Translations under genes and position numbers: made by a program
Assembly: GCA_036877525.1 (NCBI GenBank)
Contig: JAZGTH010000007.1
Coordinates: 4,877,001-4,941,000, forward strand
Direction of reading: 5' to 3'
From: Chromobotia macracanthus
Lineage: Eukaryota > Chordata > Actinopteri > Cypriniformes > Botiidae
DNA: 64,000 nucleotides
Part shown: positions 49,021 through 60,600 of the stretch, piece by piece
Layout of the letters: each line of letters starts with the position of its first letter
Numbering within the stretch: the first letter of the stretch is position 1
Notes under the pieces: generated by a model
The model's input: only the letters and a program-made list of their open reading frames with translations
What the model was told of the DNA's origin: nothing
Databases searched by the model: none

Positions 49021-49640
49021 ACCATTCAGACTGAGAATGTCTTTTAAATTACTGTTCAGTTCATGAATTTGGCAAACAGGATGCAACAGATTACAATGTA
49101 ATTTAAATTCAAGTAGAATGAAAGTGAACTAAAACGCATACTTTTGTAAGCACAGTTTTTAAAATTAATTACATTTAATTCTCAATATTAATTACAACAT
49201 ACAGGCTATTTCCAGAAACATTAGATGCTTGTAAAAATGTGCGTTATATACATATCAACGTATTTCATAAATACTTTTATTTTATGCACTATGATGGAAC
49301 ATTACATTCCCACACTGCTTTATTTTCCTCCCGATGTCTTCCTCACACATTCAACAGAACGTCAAGTAGTTTTGTGTTGTAATGTGTTAAACAACTAAAA
49401 TTCCACTGTCGTGTGACAGAATCAAATTTCTCGCCGCCGGTTCAACATCCTGTTGGCCGTGACCAATTCAATTCAAAAATTTCAACTCGGCAGCCAATTC
49501 TTAAATTCTTAAATTCTAAATTTCGCTCAACCCTCTGCCCTCACGGCCCCCCAAAACAGTCGATCATTTCAACATTTTGTCATCAGACAAAAAGCTCCAA
49601 CGTAAACTTAAATGCGTTCGAAAAAATTCAGAGGAAGAGA
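49021..49640. other. intergenic, no gene seen
   Basis: AT-rich spacer. The plus ORF at 49413-49652 has no recognisable domain. Confidence 0.5.
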
Positions 49641-50700
49641 ATGAAGTGGTGACAAGACTGAGACAAATTCGACGGTAAGGTAGAGGAGCAGAGAGGGAAA
49701 AAAAGCCACTCATGACACGCGGTTCCATTCTTCCGCTCTTCCTCTTTCTCCGCGCGGCGCCTGGCAGCACGGTGAGGCTAAGCTGGGAGCTGTAATGTCA
49801 TTAAATTGCAAATGCTTTTTTTCCTTCCTCGCCGACACACACTGTTTACTTATCTGGCAAAAACATATGTTGGAAGGAATCCGTTAAATTCTGCCCATTG
49901 CCTTGGGTGAAAGTGCAATAGAAACGGACCCACTGAGCACCTTCAGTTGTCTCCTTTTAGCACTTTCCCTTATCTACAAGGCTGCTTAGCAGCAAACTGG
50001 CGAGTTCAATGAAAAATGAAGATACAGCGAGAGATTAGGGCCGAGAACAGTGAGAGGTAGACAGCTCGCGGAGAGGGTCATCCTGTCGCAAATGATTTCA
50101 ACTCCCTCCTTTTCCATCTGCATAAATGACTATTTTTAAGGCATCTCCCGCGCCTGTATATTTTTCCCACTCTGTCACACATTTAATTTCACGCCCCGTG
50201 TTCTGAATATGCTTAAATGCATATCTGCGATGCACCTTTAAGCCCACGGAAAGAGGACTTTCGGGGGGAGGGAGAGATGGGACGTGCCGTAGAGATGCAG
50301 AGGATGTTGGGAATGGGTGGCTTGGCAAAATTAAAGATAAAATGGTGTGATTTGCACTACAAGTCTATTACTTTATGGTATTTGCATAAAGTTTACCTCG
50401 GCATTTCCAAGAGTTTTTTCTCCTCCCGCAGACCACCTTCCCTTCTATCAGCAGTTTGAGCTTGTATAAATATGTATAAATCTTTGTTTGGGGGAAAAGA
50501 GAACTGCGTTTTGTGAAAGTTTGAAGGGTGCACTTTACTCACTTCCCCTAACTTCTCTGTCGGGGTTGGTGGGTGGGGACGCGTAGACGTGTCTGTGGTG
50601 GGTGACGCTGAAAGCTCTGCCATGATCTGCATTGTGGCTCTTTAATCTTCCCACAATGCACTGGGAGAAGGGACAGGTGCCTGGCCTTGCTGTAGCAAAG
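49641..50700. promoter_or_regulatory. candidate conserved noncoding block with POU-like palindrome
   Basis: About 1 kb of complex, mostly non-repetitive sequence. Includes ATATGCTTAAATGCATAT (50207-50224), two POU-type half-sites facing each other. CTGCATAAATGACTATTTTT (about 50118) and GCATCTCCCGCGCCTG (about 50141) are close by. Several short ORFs on both strands conflict and lack domains. Confidence 0.38.
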
Positions 50701-51000
50701 AAACATCACAACTGAAAAATTGTTTAAATATCGTGACATATGTGATTATTTCTCATCAAATTCCTTCAAAAACATGATATTCCCTCTAATTTTACATCTT
50801 TATACTCAGTGTATTGAGTCTCTTTTTTCTCATTAGTACTTTTATCATATTAACATATTAAAATGAATATTTGATGTTAACATGATTGACATCCTGGGCT
50901 CACCATATTCACAAACTTCAGAGGGATTGTAAGGTCAGATGTGATGCTACATACAAAAGTTTTGCAAACTTTATGTAGTAAAAAAAATAAATCACTGAAG
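50701..51000. other. intergenic spacer, no gene seen
   Basis: AT-rich 300-bp spacer between two complex blocks. Confidence 0.5.
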
Positions 51001-51960
51001 TCTTACGTTTTTGAGAGGCGCTTGTGTTTGAGGGAGACCCACCTGTTTTCTGAGGCAGGGAAGCCGGTGGATTGGCCTGGGACGGTGCAAGTGAGAGATT
51101 GGGCTATTCAGAGCACGCCTTGCTTCTTTTTATTCTCCGGCCTGTTCCACGTTTGAATACTCTCTCTCTCTCTCTCTCGCTTCCAAACAGATGAGGAAGG
51201 CTTAGGAGCCACACGGCTTTCTCTCACTCCTTTTTTATTTGCAATTAAATGCATTTCAAATGGAACAACTCTACAGAAAGCAATTTCGATAAGAGAGGAA
51301 AGCCATTGCTTTTCACACCTCTATTGTTGAAATTTTTGCATTTCTCCAGCATTCTGTTATGTGAAATTGCACAATCGAAAACATATCTCGACAGTGGATG
51401 TGCCTCAAACATTTAATAGTCCCATATTGAAAATTAAATTGCATCTTAGAAATCATTTAAGCCTTTTTCTCGTTTTCTTTCGCGAATGCTATTGTCCGTT
51501 TTTTGGACGATTTTTCTCCTTTTACTTTTGACTAGCAACAAAAGGTCCTAATTGTATTTTGCTAAAACTGAAACGTTCTATTTCCTTGTTATTTTTGGAC
51601 TTGACTTGATGGTATTTATTTCCGAGCATGATAAGATGAGGGTATTTGAATTAGTGTCATCCGGTCACATCTAGCCCAACACACTCCCTCTGTATTATGT
51701 TACTGGATGTTTTGTGTGCAAGGCATGCACTACTATGAACAATCTCCTCCCCAATTGGCGCATCTTTGAAGGATTTCTGAAGCACCGTAAATAGCTCCAA
51801 AACCTCTCTTACAAGGTTTACCCCCGGAGCACTTTGTAACTTATCGGCCCTGCCTTGTGCCTCCTCTATGGCTGGCATTATGCTAAAATGTAAATCGCTA
51901 AAGCTGCCAGAGATGTGGGTGGGAATCACCATGGAGCACAAGCAAACCAATATTGTGTGG
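51001..51960. promoter_or_regulatory. candidate conserved noncoding block
   Basis: Complex block. Includes TCTATTGTTGAAATTTTTGC (SOX-like ATTGTT) at about 51321, TGCTATTGTCCG (SOX-like ATTGTCC) at about 51487 and CTAGCAACAAAAGGTCCTAA at about 51532. A short (CT)n run at 51161-51178 interrupts it. The minus ORF at 51657-51950 has no recognisable domain. Confidence 0.35.
51161..51178. repeat. (CT)n microsatellite
   Basis: Nine CT units. Confidence 0.9.
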
Positions 51961-52296
51961 ATTTTTTGGAGCTGTCGAAAAAGGTTCAGTTAAGCCACAC
52001 AGTCAGAAATCATCCCCCCACCCCCTTATGTCCAAGAAATGTGATTTTAGCGGTGCTGATTTTGCATTTAGCTTTCAAAGCTGAAAAAAATAGCCAGCCA
52101 GACCACATGTCCTAAAATTCTTAAAAAATGTGTTCATGTAAAAGCAATGTTTTAATGCATATGCCAATTTGAGAACCATGTTCCTTTTGTCAAAATACAT
52201 TTATAAATACATTTCGGGAAACCAAGGTTAACTGTTACAAGGACTACCCTATACTATAAGAGTTACTTTAAGGTTTGAATAAAAAGTCCAATTAGA

Positions 52297-52939
52297 CAAT
52301 GTGTTTTTCTAGCACTGCTCTTGTATGATGCAAAATCTGCTCCTAAGATAGAATATATTTTAATTAAAAAAAAAAAATCACAATTTTCACTACAGTTGTT
52401 GGAAAACACACACGTTTGTATAGCTACCTTTGTGAGGAAATTCATTGACATAATAAAAATGCCTACCCCTACCTATATCCTAAACCTAACCTTAACCTAA
52501 TTCTAACCTTAACCCTAAAACCAAGTCTTAACCCTCAAATAGCCTTTTAAAATGGTGTCAGAAAGTCAAAATGTCCTCACTTTACTCTCTGTGTCCTTAC
52601 TTCGATGGTCTAACTGATCACACTGGTCCTCACAAAGGTAGCTGTGCAAGTGCGCCCACACACGTTATGTTTCTATGCTTTGTGGTGACCTTCCATAGAC
52701 AACATGGTTTTTATACTGTACAAATTGAATATTCTATGCTCTAGCAGTCACCCTATCCCTAAACCTAACGCTCACAGAAACCTTTTTGAATTTTTACATT
52801 TTCAAAAAAAAATCATCATTTAGTATGTTTAATGATCAATCTTCCTCGTGGGGACCGCTGACTGGTCCCCACAATATAGGTGTGTGTGACTTTTATCACA
52901 GTTGTGGGGACATTTGCTAGAAAAACAAGACCACACACA
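52297..52939. mobile_element. nested palindromic interspersed elements
   Basis: An outer inverted pair, GTGTTTTTCTAGCA (52301-52314) and TTTGCTAGAAAAACAAG (52913-52929), encloses an inner one. The inner pair is TATAGCTACCTTTGTGAGGA (about 52419-52438) and TCCTCACAAAGGTAGCTGTG (about 52628-52647). Between the inner arms lies a degenerate telomere-like CCTAACCTTAACC run (about 52477-52545). The right part also has a hairpin, GTGGGGACC-GCTGACT-GGTCCCCAC (52847-52871). No transposase ORF. Reads as one non-autonomous element inserted in another, or a composite. Confidence 0.65.
52477..52545. repeat. degenerate telomere-like (CCTAAC)n tract
   Basis: Repeated CCTAACCTTAACC / CCTTAACCCTAAA words. 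An internal part of the palindromic element rather than a telomere. Confidence 0.6.
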
Positions 52940-53575
52940 ACTGTACATTCAGCCAGTGGTCAACTATGATAATGAAGACAGAATTAAACCAAATGGTGAA
53001 CACGTTATCTAGACAATTGCATACCGTCACTCATGTTTCAAATGACTATCAAATGTTTTATACTGTATGAAATGCAACAGTCTGCCTCACCATTGGGCCG
53101 GTTGTCAAAGGTTAATGTCTTCAGCTGTAACTTTCTCATGACCATGATTGGGATAATAGCGATTAGCTTTTGATGAGCCTTTGGTCTTGTCTACACAGAA
53201 AGACACAGATTTTCAATTAAATACTATGAAGTGTGCACTGAAATACCATAAATAACAATTAGAGTAAGTTAGTTATTTTCCAATATAAGCTATCAAAATC
53301 AACCAGCCTCTTGTCAACTAGACAATATAATATTATACAAACATATAATCAAAACAACCAAGATGACTATAATTACAGAAACAAATCAGATTTGGATTAT
53401 TTTGTATTAAACCGAAATGAATTCAATGTGTAACAGAGCTATGCTGCCCTCTAGGGTCTTTATATAAGGTTTACCCCCATAAATAAACAATCATGAGGGC
53501 TGTAGGGTGCACAGCATGCAGAAGGCGTATGAGTCTAGTCATTGACTTCAGATTTAAACTTCTAACATTTCCACA
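52940..53575. other. intergenic, no gene seen
   Basis: AT-rich spacer. No ORF of note. Confidence 0.5.
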
Positions 53576-53579
53576 TAGC

Positions 53580-54380
53580 TAAATGTGATGTCAGATTAGC
53601 CTTAGCAAGTGTCCCTCAACAGCCTCCGTTTAAGAAATGAGATGCAGTACATCTTCCTGACTTCTTTGTCTTTTAAATTGCGAAGTCCTTGAAGATTAAA
53701 ACCTTGCCACTCTTTCATACCCACATAAGCCCACCAGTATCTTCTTCAGCTCACAATTAGCCGTGTTTGTCACTGAACAGAGAACAATGACCACTGCAGA
53801 TGTGTGAGGAACCCATTAGTTGAATTGTCTGGGCTGCAACGGGAAATTTGTCATAATGCTGGTCAAATGAGCAGACCAATCCTTGCTTCATTTTAAAACA
53901 TTTTGCATGTTCTTCTATAAAGCCTTGTCCTTTTGAAATGAAACTGAAGTGCTCTCAATTACAATCTAAAAAGGCAACCTTTCTCTGAATCGACACATTA
54001 GGTTCCCTAAAATGCGTGTGGTATTGAGCTTCCTCTAATAGCCATTAGCGGGAACTGATGCGTTTTTCCATCAACATAATAAGCTGTTGCCTGTTACACA
54101 AAATTAAGCATCACCTTCATCTGGGTCTCCCTTTGAAATTCTATTAATCGAGAATTTCTCATTGTTATCACTTCAAAGGAGAAACACCGTCCTCGCTAAG
54201 CATAGCACAGATTTCATTAACAACCATTTTTTTCCATGTCTAAAACAATACCACATTCACAGAGGCTTCAACTAAGTGCTCTTACTCAGTCAGGCAACAT
54301 TATATCCGGACAAAAGGGACGAGAAACCACACCAAACACACTCTGCACTAAAGCAATTAGACGGTAAAGAACGAAACACA
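53580..54380. promoter_or_regulatory. candidate conserved noncoding block
   Basis: More complex than its flanks. Contains TCACAATTAGCCGTG at about 53751, CAATTACAATCTAAAAAGG at about 53957, TCTATTAATCGAGAATTTC at about 54141 and AGAGAACAATGACC (SOX-like) at about 53779. No ORF. Confidence 0.33.
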
Positions 54381-55200
54381 ACTTAAATCAGTCCATTTAA
54401 GTTCAGCATTACCAGGTTCCACTCCAACCACTCCAAAAATACAACCAGATACAATCATAAAAAAAGATCTGCTTTTAAAAGGGCCATATTAAATGACCAA
54501 ACCCATGTGTATTTTATCAGTCTTTAATTTCTGTATAGAAAAATATTAAAAACACATTTTAGTGGAAAAGTCATTTTATCATTATTTCTTTGTGCTAGAC
54601 AAACCATAAAAACGCTGCAGCAGAACACAAATCTGCCCAAACAGATATCAAACATGCAGTTAAATGTATTTCACTCACATCTGTGACAACATCCTCAAAA
54701 GTAAAACTATATGGGAACTATATGGGAACCTGCCATTAAACAGATTTAAACAGGCTCACAACAATTAAAAAAACAAAACAGCAGAAAGGGTAAAATATAA
54801 AAATATATATTTTTGTGTGCTGAAATATATTATAAAATATATAATATTCTGCCAAGTGAATAAATGTACATTGAACCAAATAAATGAATTGTTGTCCCTG
54901 TTTTTTACTAAACCCTGAAGCATCTTTTAAAAGAACCAAAATATTACTTTCTGCATTACAATTAGGTTTGGAGGTTTTTATTTCTGGTGTTATAATATAA
55001 ACCAGCCCTCTGGCACCACCATGTGTTAATTCTTCAATATACTTCTTGTTTATGCACACTTCAGTTGTTTTAGGAGTTTTTTATATTATTCTTCTTATAT
55101 TATATATTTACTTATATTATTATTCTTATATTATGTATTATTCCTATACAAAAATCACAATTCAGATAATATGGTCACAATTAAAACTTTAAAAAAAATT
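54381..55200. other. intergenic, no gene seen
   Basis: AT-rich. The minus ORF at 54736-55059 is domainless. Local TTATATTAT tandem words at about 55080-55140. Confidence 0.5.
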
Positions 55201-55206
55201 TCCAGA

Positions 55207-55623
55207 TTGGGTATACTTACCCCAAACCATCGTTTAATTGACCCAGTCCTCGTTTACTCGGGGTATGCTGATTGCAGATCAGTTTTTAAGGGTTTGTTAA
55301 GTCAGCCTCCTGAAAGAGGTGACGCGCGACGTTCAAGACATTCTTAATGGATCGCAGAGTGTACGAGTCACCATGGAAACGACGCAAAGCGTAACTTTTG
55401 ACGCAAAAACGCAATAAATGTGAGTTTCAGTGCAAAAGTTAAAAGTGTGCATCGGTTTAGTTGTGCGAGAATATGAATAATATGAATAATATGAATGAAA
55501 AGATAAGCAAAACAATGCGTGCATTTATACGGTTATGAAACTATATGGCATTTTTATTACATGTGTGGAGACGAACGTCATATTTTATATGTATAAACAT
55601 GGTTAAAACAACTACACAACTAT

Positions 55624-55654
<31 letters not shown>

Positions 55655-55970
55655 CATCAAAAGTAAAACATATATATAACATATATAGATGATATGTATA
55701 TGAACACTTTTAAAACATATATACTCATAACTCATATATATATACTCATATACTCATTTGTGTCACACAAAGTGTCGATTTGTCGTCGTGTTTATTGTTT
55801 TTTTAGATATTTTAGGTGATTATATAATAATCTGAAGCTTAAATAAACTAACCCTGGAACCGGAGTAGGTTATGGTCCGAGAGTAAGTTGCTATGGCAAC
55901 GTATATACCCTGAAAGTAATCCTGAACTTACCATAACCTGTCACATAACCTGCTTCTGAAATACCCCATA
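55207..55970. mobile_element. candidate degraded DNA element with RFX-like sites
   Basis: The two ends have a GC/CpG-richer texture than the microsatellite-laden middle. The left is GGGTATACTTACCCC, itself a perfect palindrome (55208-55222). The right has GGGTATTTCAGAAGCAGG on the minus strand (about 55952-55969). Each end carries an X-box-like palindrome: GTCACCATGGAAAC (55367-55380) and GTTGCTATGGCAAC (55888-55901). The layout resembles Harbinger-like non-autonomous elements of fish, as far as I remember them. Class uncertain. Confidence 0.35.
55623..55648. repeat. (AC)n microsatellite
   Basis: AC dinucleotides followed by TATATA-rich sequence to about 55745. Confidence 0.9.
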
Positions 55971-56940
55971 TCATCTGACAGATATTAATATTACATTTGT
56001 CTGCATCTCTTATAGCTCTCATAGTGCAAACAGCTCACACAATCTGAACCAGAAAATCTTAGACTTGATGCTAATGATTGTAGTATTTAATTTCACCTTA
56101 TGCCCTTTCATTTATAAATGTCCTGTAATATTTATTTACTTTAAGCCATTTTAAACTGCTTTCATATAGAACCCAATTGTAAAGTGTTACCAAAATATAT
56201 AATGAGTTATATTATTATAAGCTCTTCAATTATAAGCTCTTCATTGGGTCACTACACACAAGTTGTGTTTTTGCTTTTTCAGTGAATTCGTGCATCACAA
56301 TGCACAAATTGTGGCTTGTGGGAATGTGACTTGCAACATAATTCTCAGCAGAAGACAGAGCTTTCCAAAGAAACAGGACAACACTGATGAAACATATGAT
56401 GTCCATATGATGATTTCTGCAGCACGTTTACCCTCAAGTTAAATGTGTGCGTATTACCTCAGAACTGCAGTCTTTGTTCTGTATGTTATCTCACTTTAGG
56501 ATTTATTTGGTGAAAAGACAAGAGGTACAAACACTTGGCCAAGGTAGCAATGATATCATTTGGAAAATAACATACTCGTTTATACGATCAAGGTTTCAAA
56601 GCTGCCAAAAAACTAAAGGACTTCAAACAAGCTTTGGTCATTGACCCAGTAAGTCACAAGAACGACCCTGCTGGTAAACGCGAAGAGGCAAAGATTGTGA
56701 GGAATGTCAGACGCTTTTCAGAACATACACACACACACGTATATATTTATATATACACACATACACACACACACACACACACACATTACACTGTAAAGAT
56801 AAACTTCATATACTTATATATAAATTATTTTGCTTGGCATATGAAGCAATATTTCTCTGTAACTAATTTTCCAAATAATTCTTTAATATTACCTTTATTC
56901 TTTGATAACACACTGTACCAGAGGCAAAACACATACAGTT
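55971..56940. other. dct upstream region, no gene seen
   Basis: AT-rich. The 183-aa plus ORF at 56634-57185 runs through a CA/TA microsatellite and into the dct promoter and has no domain, so it is not called. Confidence 0.5.
56725..56786. repeat. (AC)n/(TA)n compound microsatellite
   Basis: Two AC tracts separated by a TATATTTATATATA stretch. Confidence 0.9.
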
Positions 56941-56943
56941 CTG

Positions 56944-56962
56944 TCACGTTAGGACACGTGAC
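56944..56962. promoter_or_regulatory. E-box/M-box-type site of the dct promoter
   Basis: CACGTGAC at 56955-56962, with a TCACGTTA half-similar word at 56944-56951. CACGTGA is a preferred site of MITF/TFE bHLH-Zip factors, the main regulators of tyrosinase-family promoters. It lies about 365 bp upstream of the dct start codon and 160 bp upstream of the TATA box. Confidence 0.5.
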
Positions 56963-57087
56963 ATGGATTGCTTTATCTGTGGTGGATGAGTTGAGCACAC
57001 TGAAGAAACTTTCCCTCAGGGTCTTTAGTGCTATCAGACCAACAAGTAGATCCTTTGTGTCAGGTGATTACCACGGGACTGCGGCAT

Positions 57088-57093
57088 TAATCC
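57088..57093 (+). promoter_or_regulatory. OTX-type TAATCC site
   Basis: TAATCC about 30 bp upstream of the TATA box; another TAATCC lies at 57223-57228 in the leader. OTX2 is a known activator of pigment genes, including dct, in retinal pigment epithelium. Confidence 0.35.
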
Positions 57094-57118
57094 TTCCATG
57101 TAATACTGGGAAAGAATG

Positions 57119-57125
57119 TATAAAA
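57119..57125 (+). promoter_or_regulatory. dct TATA box
   Basis: TATAAAA about 206 bp upstream of the start codon predicts a transcription start near 57150. Confidence 0.5.
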
Positions 57126-57324
57126 CCAAAGACGGGGGTGAGTTCTGTGCATATCTATATAACGTGTGGAAAACCACCGTTTTAGACTGTTAGCTGTTAC
57201 AGAAACGCTTATAATTGAATGTAATCCTTAGGAAAACATTGATTTCTGTGTTTGTAAGTAATGTACCACAGTGTTGGCTGAGAATTTGTGAGACTTGAAG
57301 TGGAAAACAGAAGATATAGGAAAT

Positions 57325-57613
57325 ATGAGAAGATTTGCATTGTTAGGTCTAATTTGCTGGCTGGGATGGATATACAGAGCACACGCTCAGTTTCCAAGGG
57401 TCTGCTGTACAGTGGAGAGTATTGTGTCCAAACAGTGCTGTCCGGCTCTGGGTTTGGACCCCGCCAATGTGTGTGGAATTCTGTCTGGCAGGGGAAACTG
57501 CAGCAACATTCCTGTGGACACCAAACCTTGGAGTGGACCATACAGATTGAGAAATGTGGATGATCGGGAAAACTGGCCGACCAAATTTTTCAACCGTTCA
57601 TGTCGATGTTTTG
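57325..57613 (+). CDS. dct: dct exon 1 (coding part)
   Basis: Encodes residues 1-96 and the first base of G97. Signal peptide MRRFALLGLICWLGWIYRAHA, then mature QFPRVCCTVES and paired cysteines through RSCRCF. The donor is GTATGT at 57614. Confidence 0.93.
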
Positions 57614-60600
57614 GTATGTTTTTCAGTGTCACAGTCACAATTGTTATGGCTCTTCACACACCAGTTCAGGTTATTCTGAAATTCCAGAAAAGCTCTTTAT
57701 TCAAATCCCTCTAATCCTAAATATTAAATATTAAACTCTCACATAACTCAACCTATCTGCTTGTGCTACAGACAGGAATAATTACTGAAACCATACAGCA
57801 TACGATTTGTGCTTTTGTTTTAGAAGTTTTACTTTAGAAAGTAATCAAACTGTAATTGGATAAAACTCTGTAGACTTTAAATATATATAAGGAGGGCACT
57901 TTTGACATGGAACAATAAGCAATCATATATTTTAGCACCTGGTCTAGCTGTCTGAGTTTTGCACAGGTAAGCACCACTCACTCATCTTCAGACCACGTAC
58001 AAATCTCAGAGTCATTCAATAATTGTAATAATAATCATTGCTCCTTTATTTACTCTTCCTAATACAAGCTCTGGAATCTCGAAACACATTCCTGCTGCAG
58101 ATTTTTGTTGTTGACTTTTGAACAGGTAACTTCGCTGGTTACAGCTGTGGCGAGTGCAAATTTGGCTGGACGGGGCCCAACTGTGACCAGCGCAAAGCTC
58201 CTGTTGTGAGGAAGAACATCCACTCACTGACCCCTGAAGAGCTGCTGGTGTTCCTAAATGTTCTGGATCTGGCCAAAACCACCATCCATCCAGAATATGT
58301 GATTGCCACACAGCACTGGTTGGGTCTGCTGGGGCCCAATGGAACTGAGCCCCAGTTCAACAACATTTCCATTTATGACTTCTTTGTTTGGCAACACTAT
58401 TATTCGGTTCGAGACACACTGTTAGGTGAGGAGCTGTGAATGTATTGCTTTTATTTTATTGCTTCCATTAAGTAAAAAAAGATATTGCACAGTTATGGTA
58501 CACAAACCGATAATTGATAAAATAATGTGTTGATGTATTAAGTGGTTTATTTTGCCTAACTTATGTTAGGTCCGGGACGTCCTTTCAAAGCTATCGACTT
58601 TTCTCATAAGGGTCCAGCATTCATCACCTGGCATAGATATCATTTGCTAAGTCTGGAGAGAGAACTTCAGGTTTGGTCCTACAGTCACATTGTCTGATTT
58701 GTATGTGATTTTGCATGTAACATCTACACATCACATTCATGATGAAACATTCAAAAGGAAGCTGTGAAATGATTTCACTCAGCAAAGTCTTTGTTGTGCT
58801 ACACACACAACATTCTTTTGAAAAAGCATTATGTGAGGCTGCATATTAAATATTAAGATTTGGTCAGAGAGTAACACTATAAATAAATGAGATAACTTTT
58901 GAATACTTGAGTGTATCTGAATTTAACATGTCATTTAGAGAAACTTCACAAAACAGTAACAAACAGGTTTTGGGTTGTGAAATGTTTCACAGATACAGTA
59001 CAAGTCTCTGCAGTTTTGTGATCTTTGCACATAATGAAATGGCCTGTATATTGTGCAATGTCTAACTTCACAAGACTCCAGAACAATCCGAGGCCACGTG
59101 TCAAATATAATAAGATTACAGTCCTGGGGGCTGTATATCTTGACAAGTGCAATTGTGATCAAAGAGGTTAAAATGTACCACAAAATAACCAGTACACACT
59201 CCATTTCTTTATATTGTTTGTTATATTATTTATATGAATATTGAAATTGTGGTAATTTCTCCATTTCTCTCTCTACTTGGAAAAAGATGATTTTTGCTTG
59301 TAGTGACGGTCTGATATTCTCATACTCTCTTAGAAACTAACAGGAAATGAGAACTTTGCTGTCCCCTATTGGAACTTCGCCACCGGTCAGGCAGAGTGTG
59401 ATGTTTGCACAGACTCGATGCTTGGGGGACAGGACCCTAGAGATCCATCTCGTATCAGCCCCCAGTCCAGATTTGCACATTGGGGAGTCGTGTGTGATAG
59501 GTACGTTTGTTGTCAAATCAGATGCTTATAAAGTTCATGTGTCTATTATAACATGGTGGAAGGGATCTTCAAAAAAAACCTAAATCTAAAAAATAATAAG
59601 TAAACATATAAAAATAAATATCTAAAAAATAAAGCCAGTCTTTTATACTGGCTTTTACACTGGCTTTTATACTCTGTCTTACCCAATCCTGCTGCTGGCA
59701 ATAATGACTAGATCAAAGTGATTGGTGTAAATGCAGAGGTGTGTCTAGTAGAGACTGATCAGAGCTCCGCCCACTCAGACAAGTACAAACTGACTCTCAC
59801 ACTGATCCAGAATCAGATCTTTCATTAATTAGCAGTAGATCCACAATAAGGCAGTGTAAAAACAGCCTAAACCCCACTTATGCTCCATCCACAGTGGATA
59901 TTCTCCCACTACAGTATATGTATCATACATATAATAAAAACTACTTTCTTCTGTACTATATAAATAACATGTATGTATTGGCTGTCACTGTATGTTAATC
60001 TGTGTTAAATAAGTTTGTACTGCACAATAAATAAATCCTATTTTTGCATGTGTTTTTCATTCAGTCTGGATGAATATAACCAGCTGGTGACTCTGTGTAA
60101 TGGAACCAGTGAAGGTTCTTTGCACAGGGGAATCCTGCAGAGAACAAATGTGACTTTACCAACCATGAATGATGTCAGAAGCTGCCTGACTCTCCGAGAC
60201 TTTGACAGCCCACCGTTCTTCACCAACTCAACCTTCAGCTTCAGGTGATTATTCAGGCAGATTAATGACACATTCAGAGATGAGGATGTTCACGACAAGA
60301 AGTCAATTATTAGCTGATTATTTAGTTATCTGGAGTAATGTTTCATTTACTTATTTTGTTTGTTAGATGTTGAGAAGGTACAGCTAGAAATTTGTTCAGC
60401 TGTTATCAGGAGCCATTTTTAAGTTTATATGTGACCTTTTCCTGAAGGAATGCTTTGGAAGGTTATGACAAGCCTGACGGTGAGCTGGACGCCTCTGTGG
60501 CCAATCTGCACAACCTGGTGCATCTCTTCCTTAATGGGACCAGTGCCATGCCTCACTCTGCTGCTAATGACCCAATCTTCCTGGTAAGATATTAGACCAT

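Noticed and set aside
52477..52545. Interstitial telomere
   Set aside because: The CCTAACC-like words are degenerate and sit inside an inverted-repeat element rather than forming a true TTAGGG array.
56634..57185. 183-aa plus-strand ORF upstream of dct
   Set aside because: It runs through a CA/TA microsatellite (His-Thr and Tyr-Ile runs) and overlaps the dct promoter. No recognisable family.
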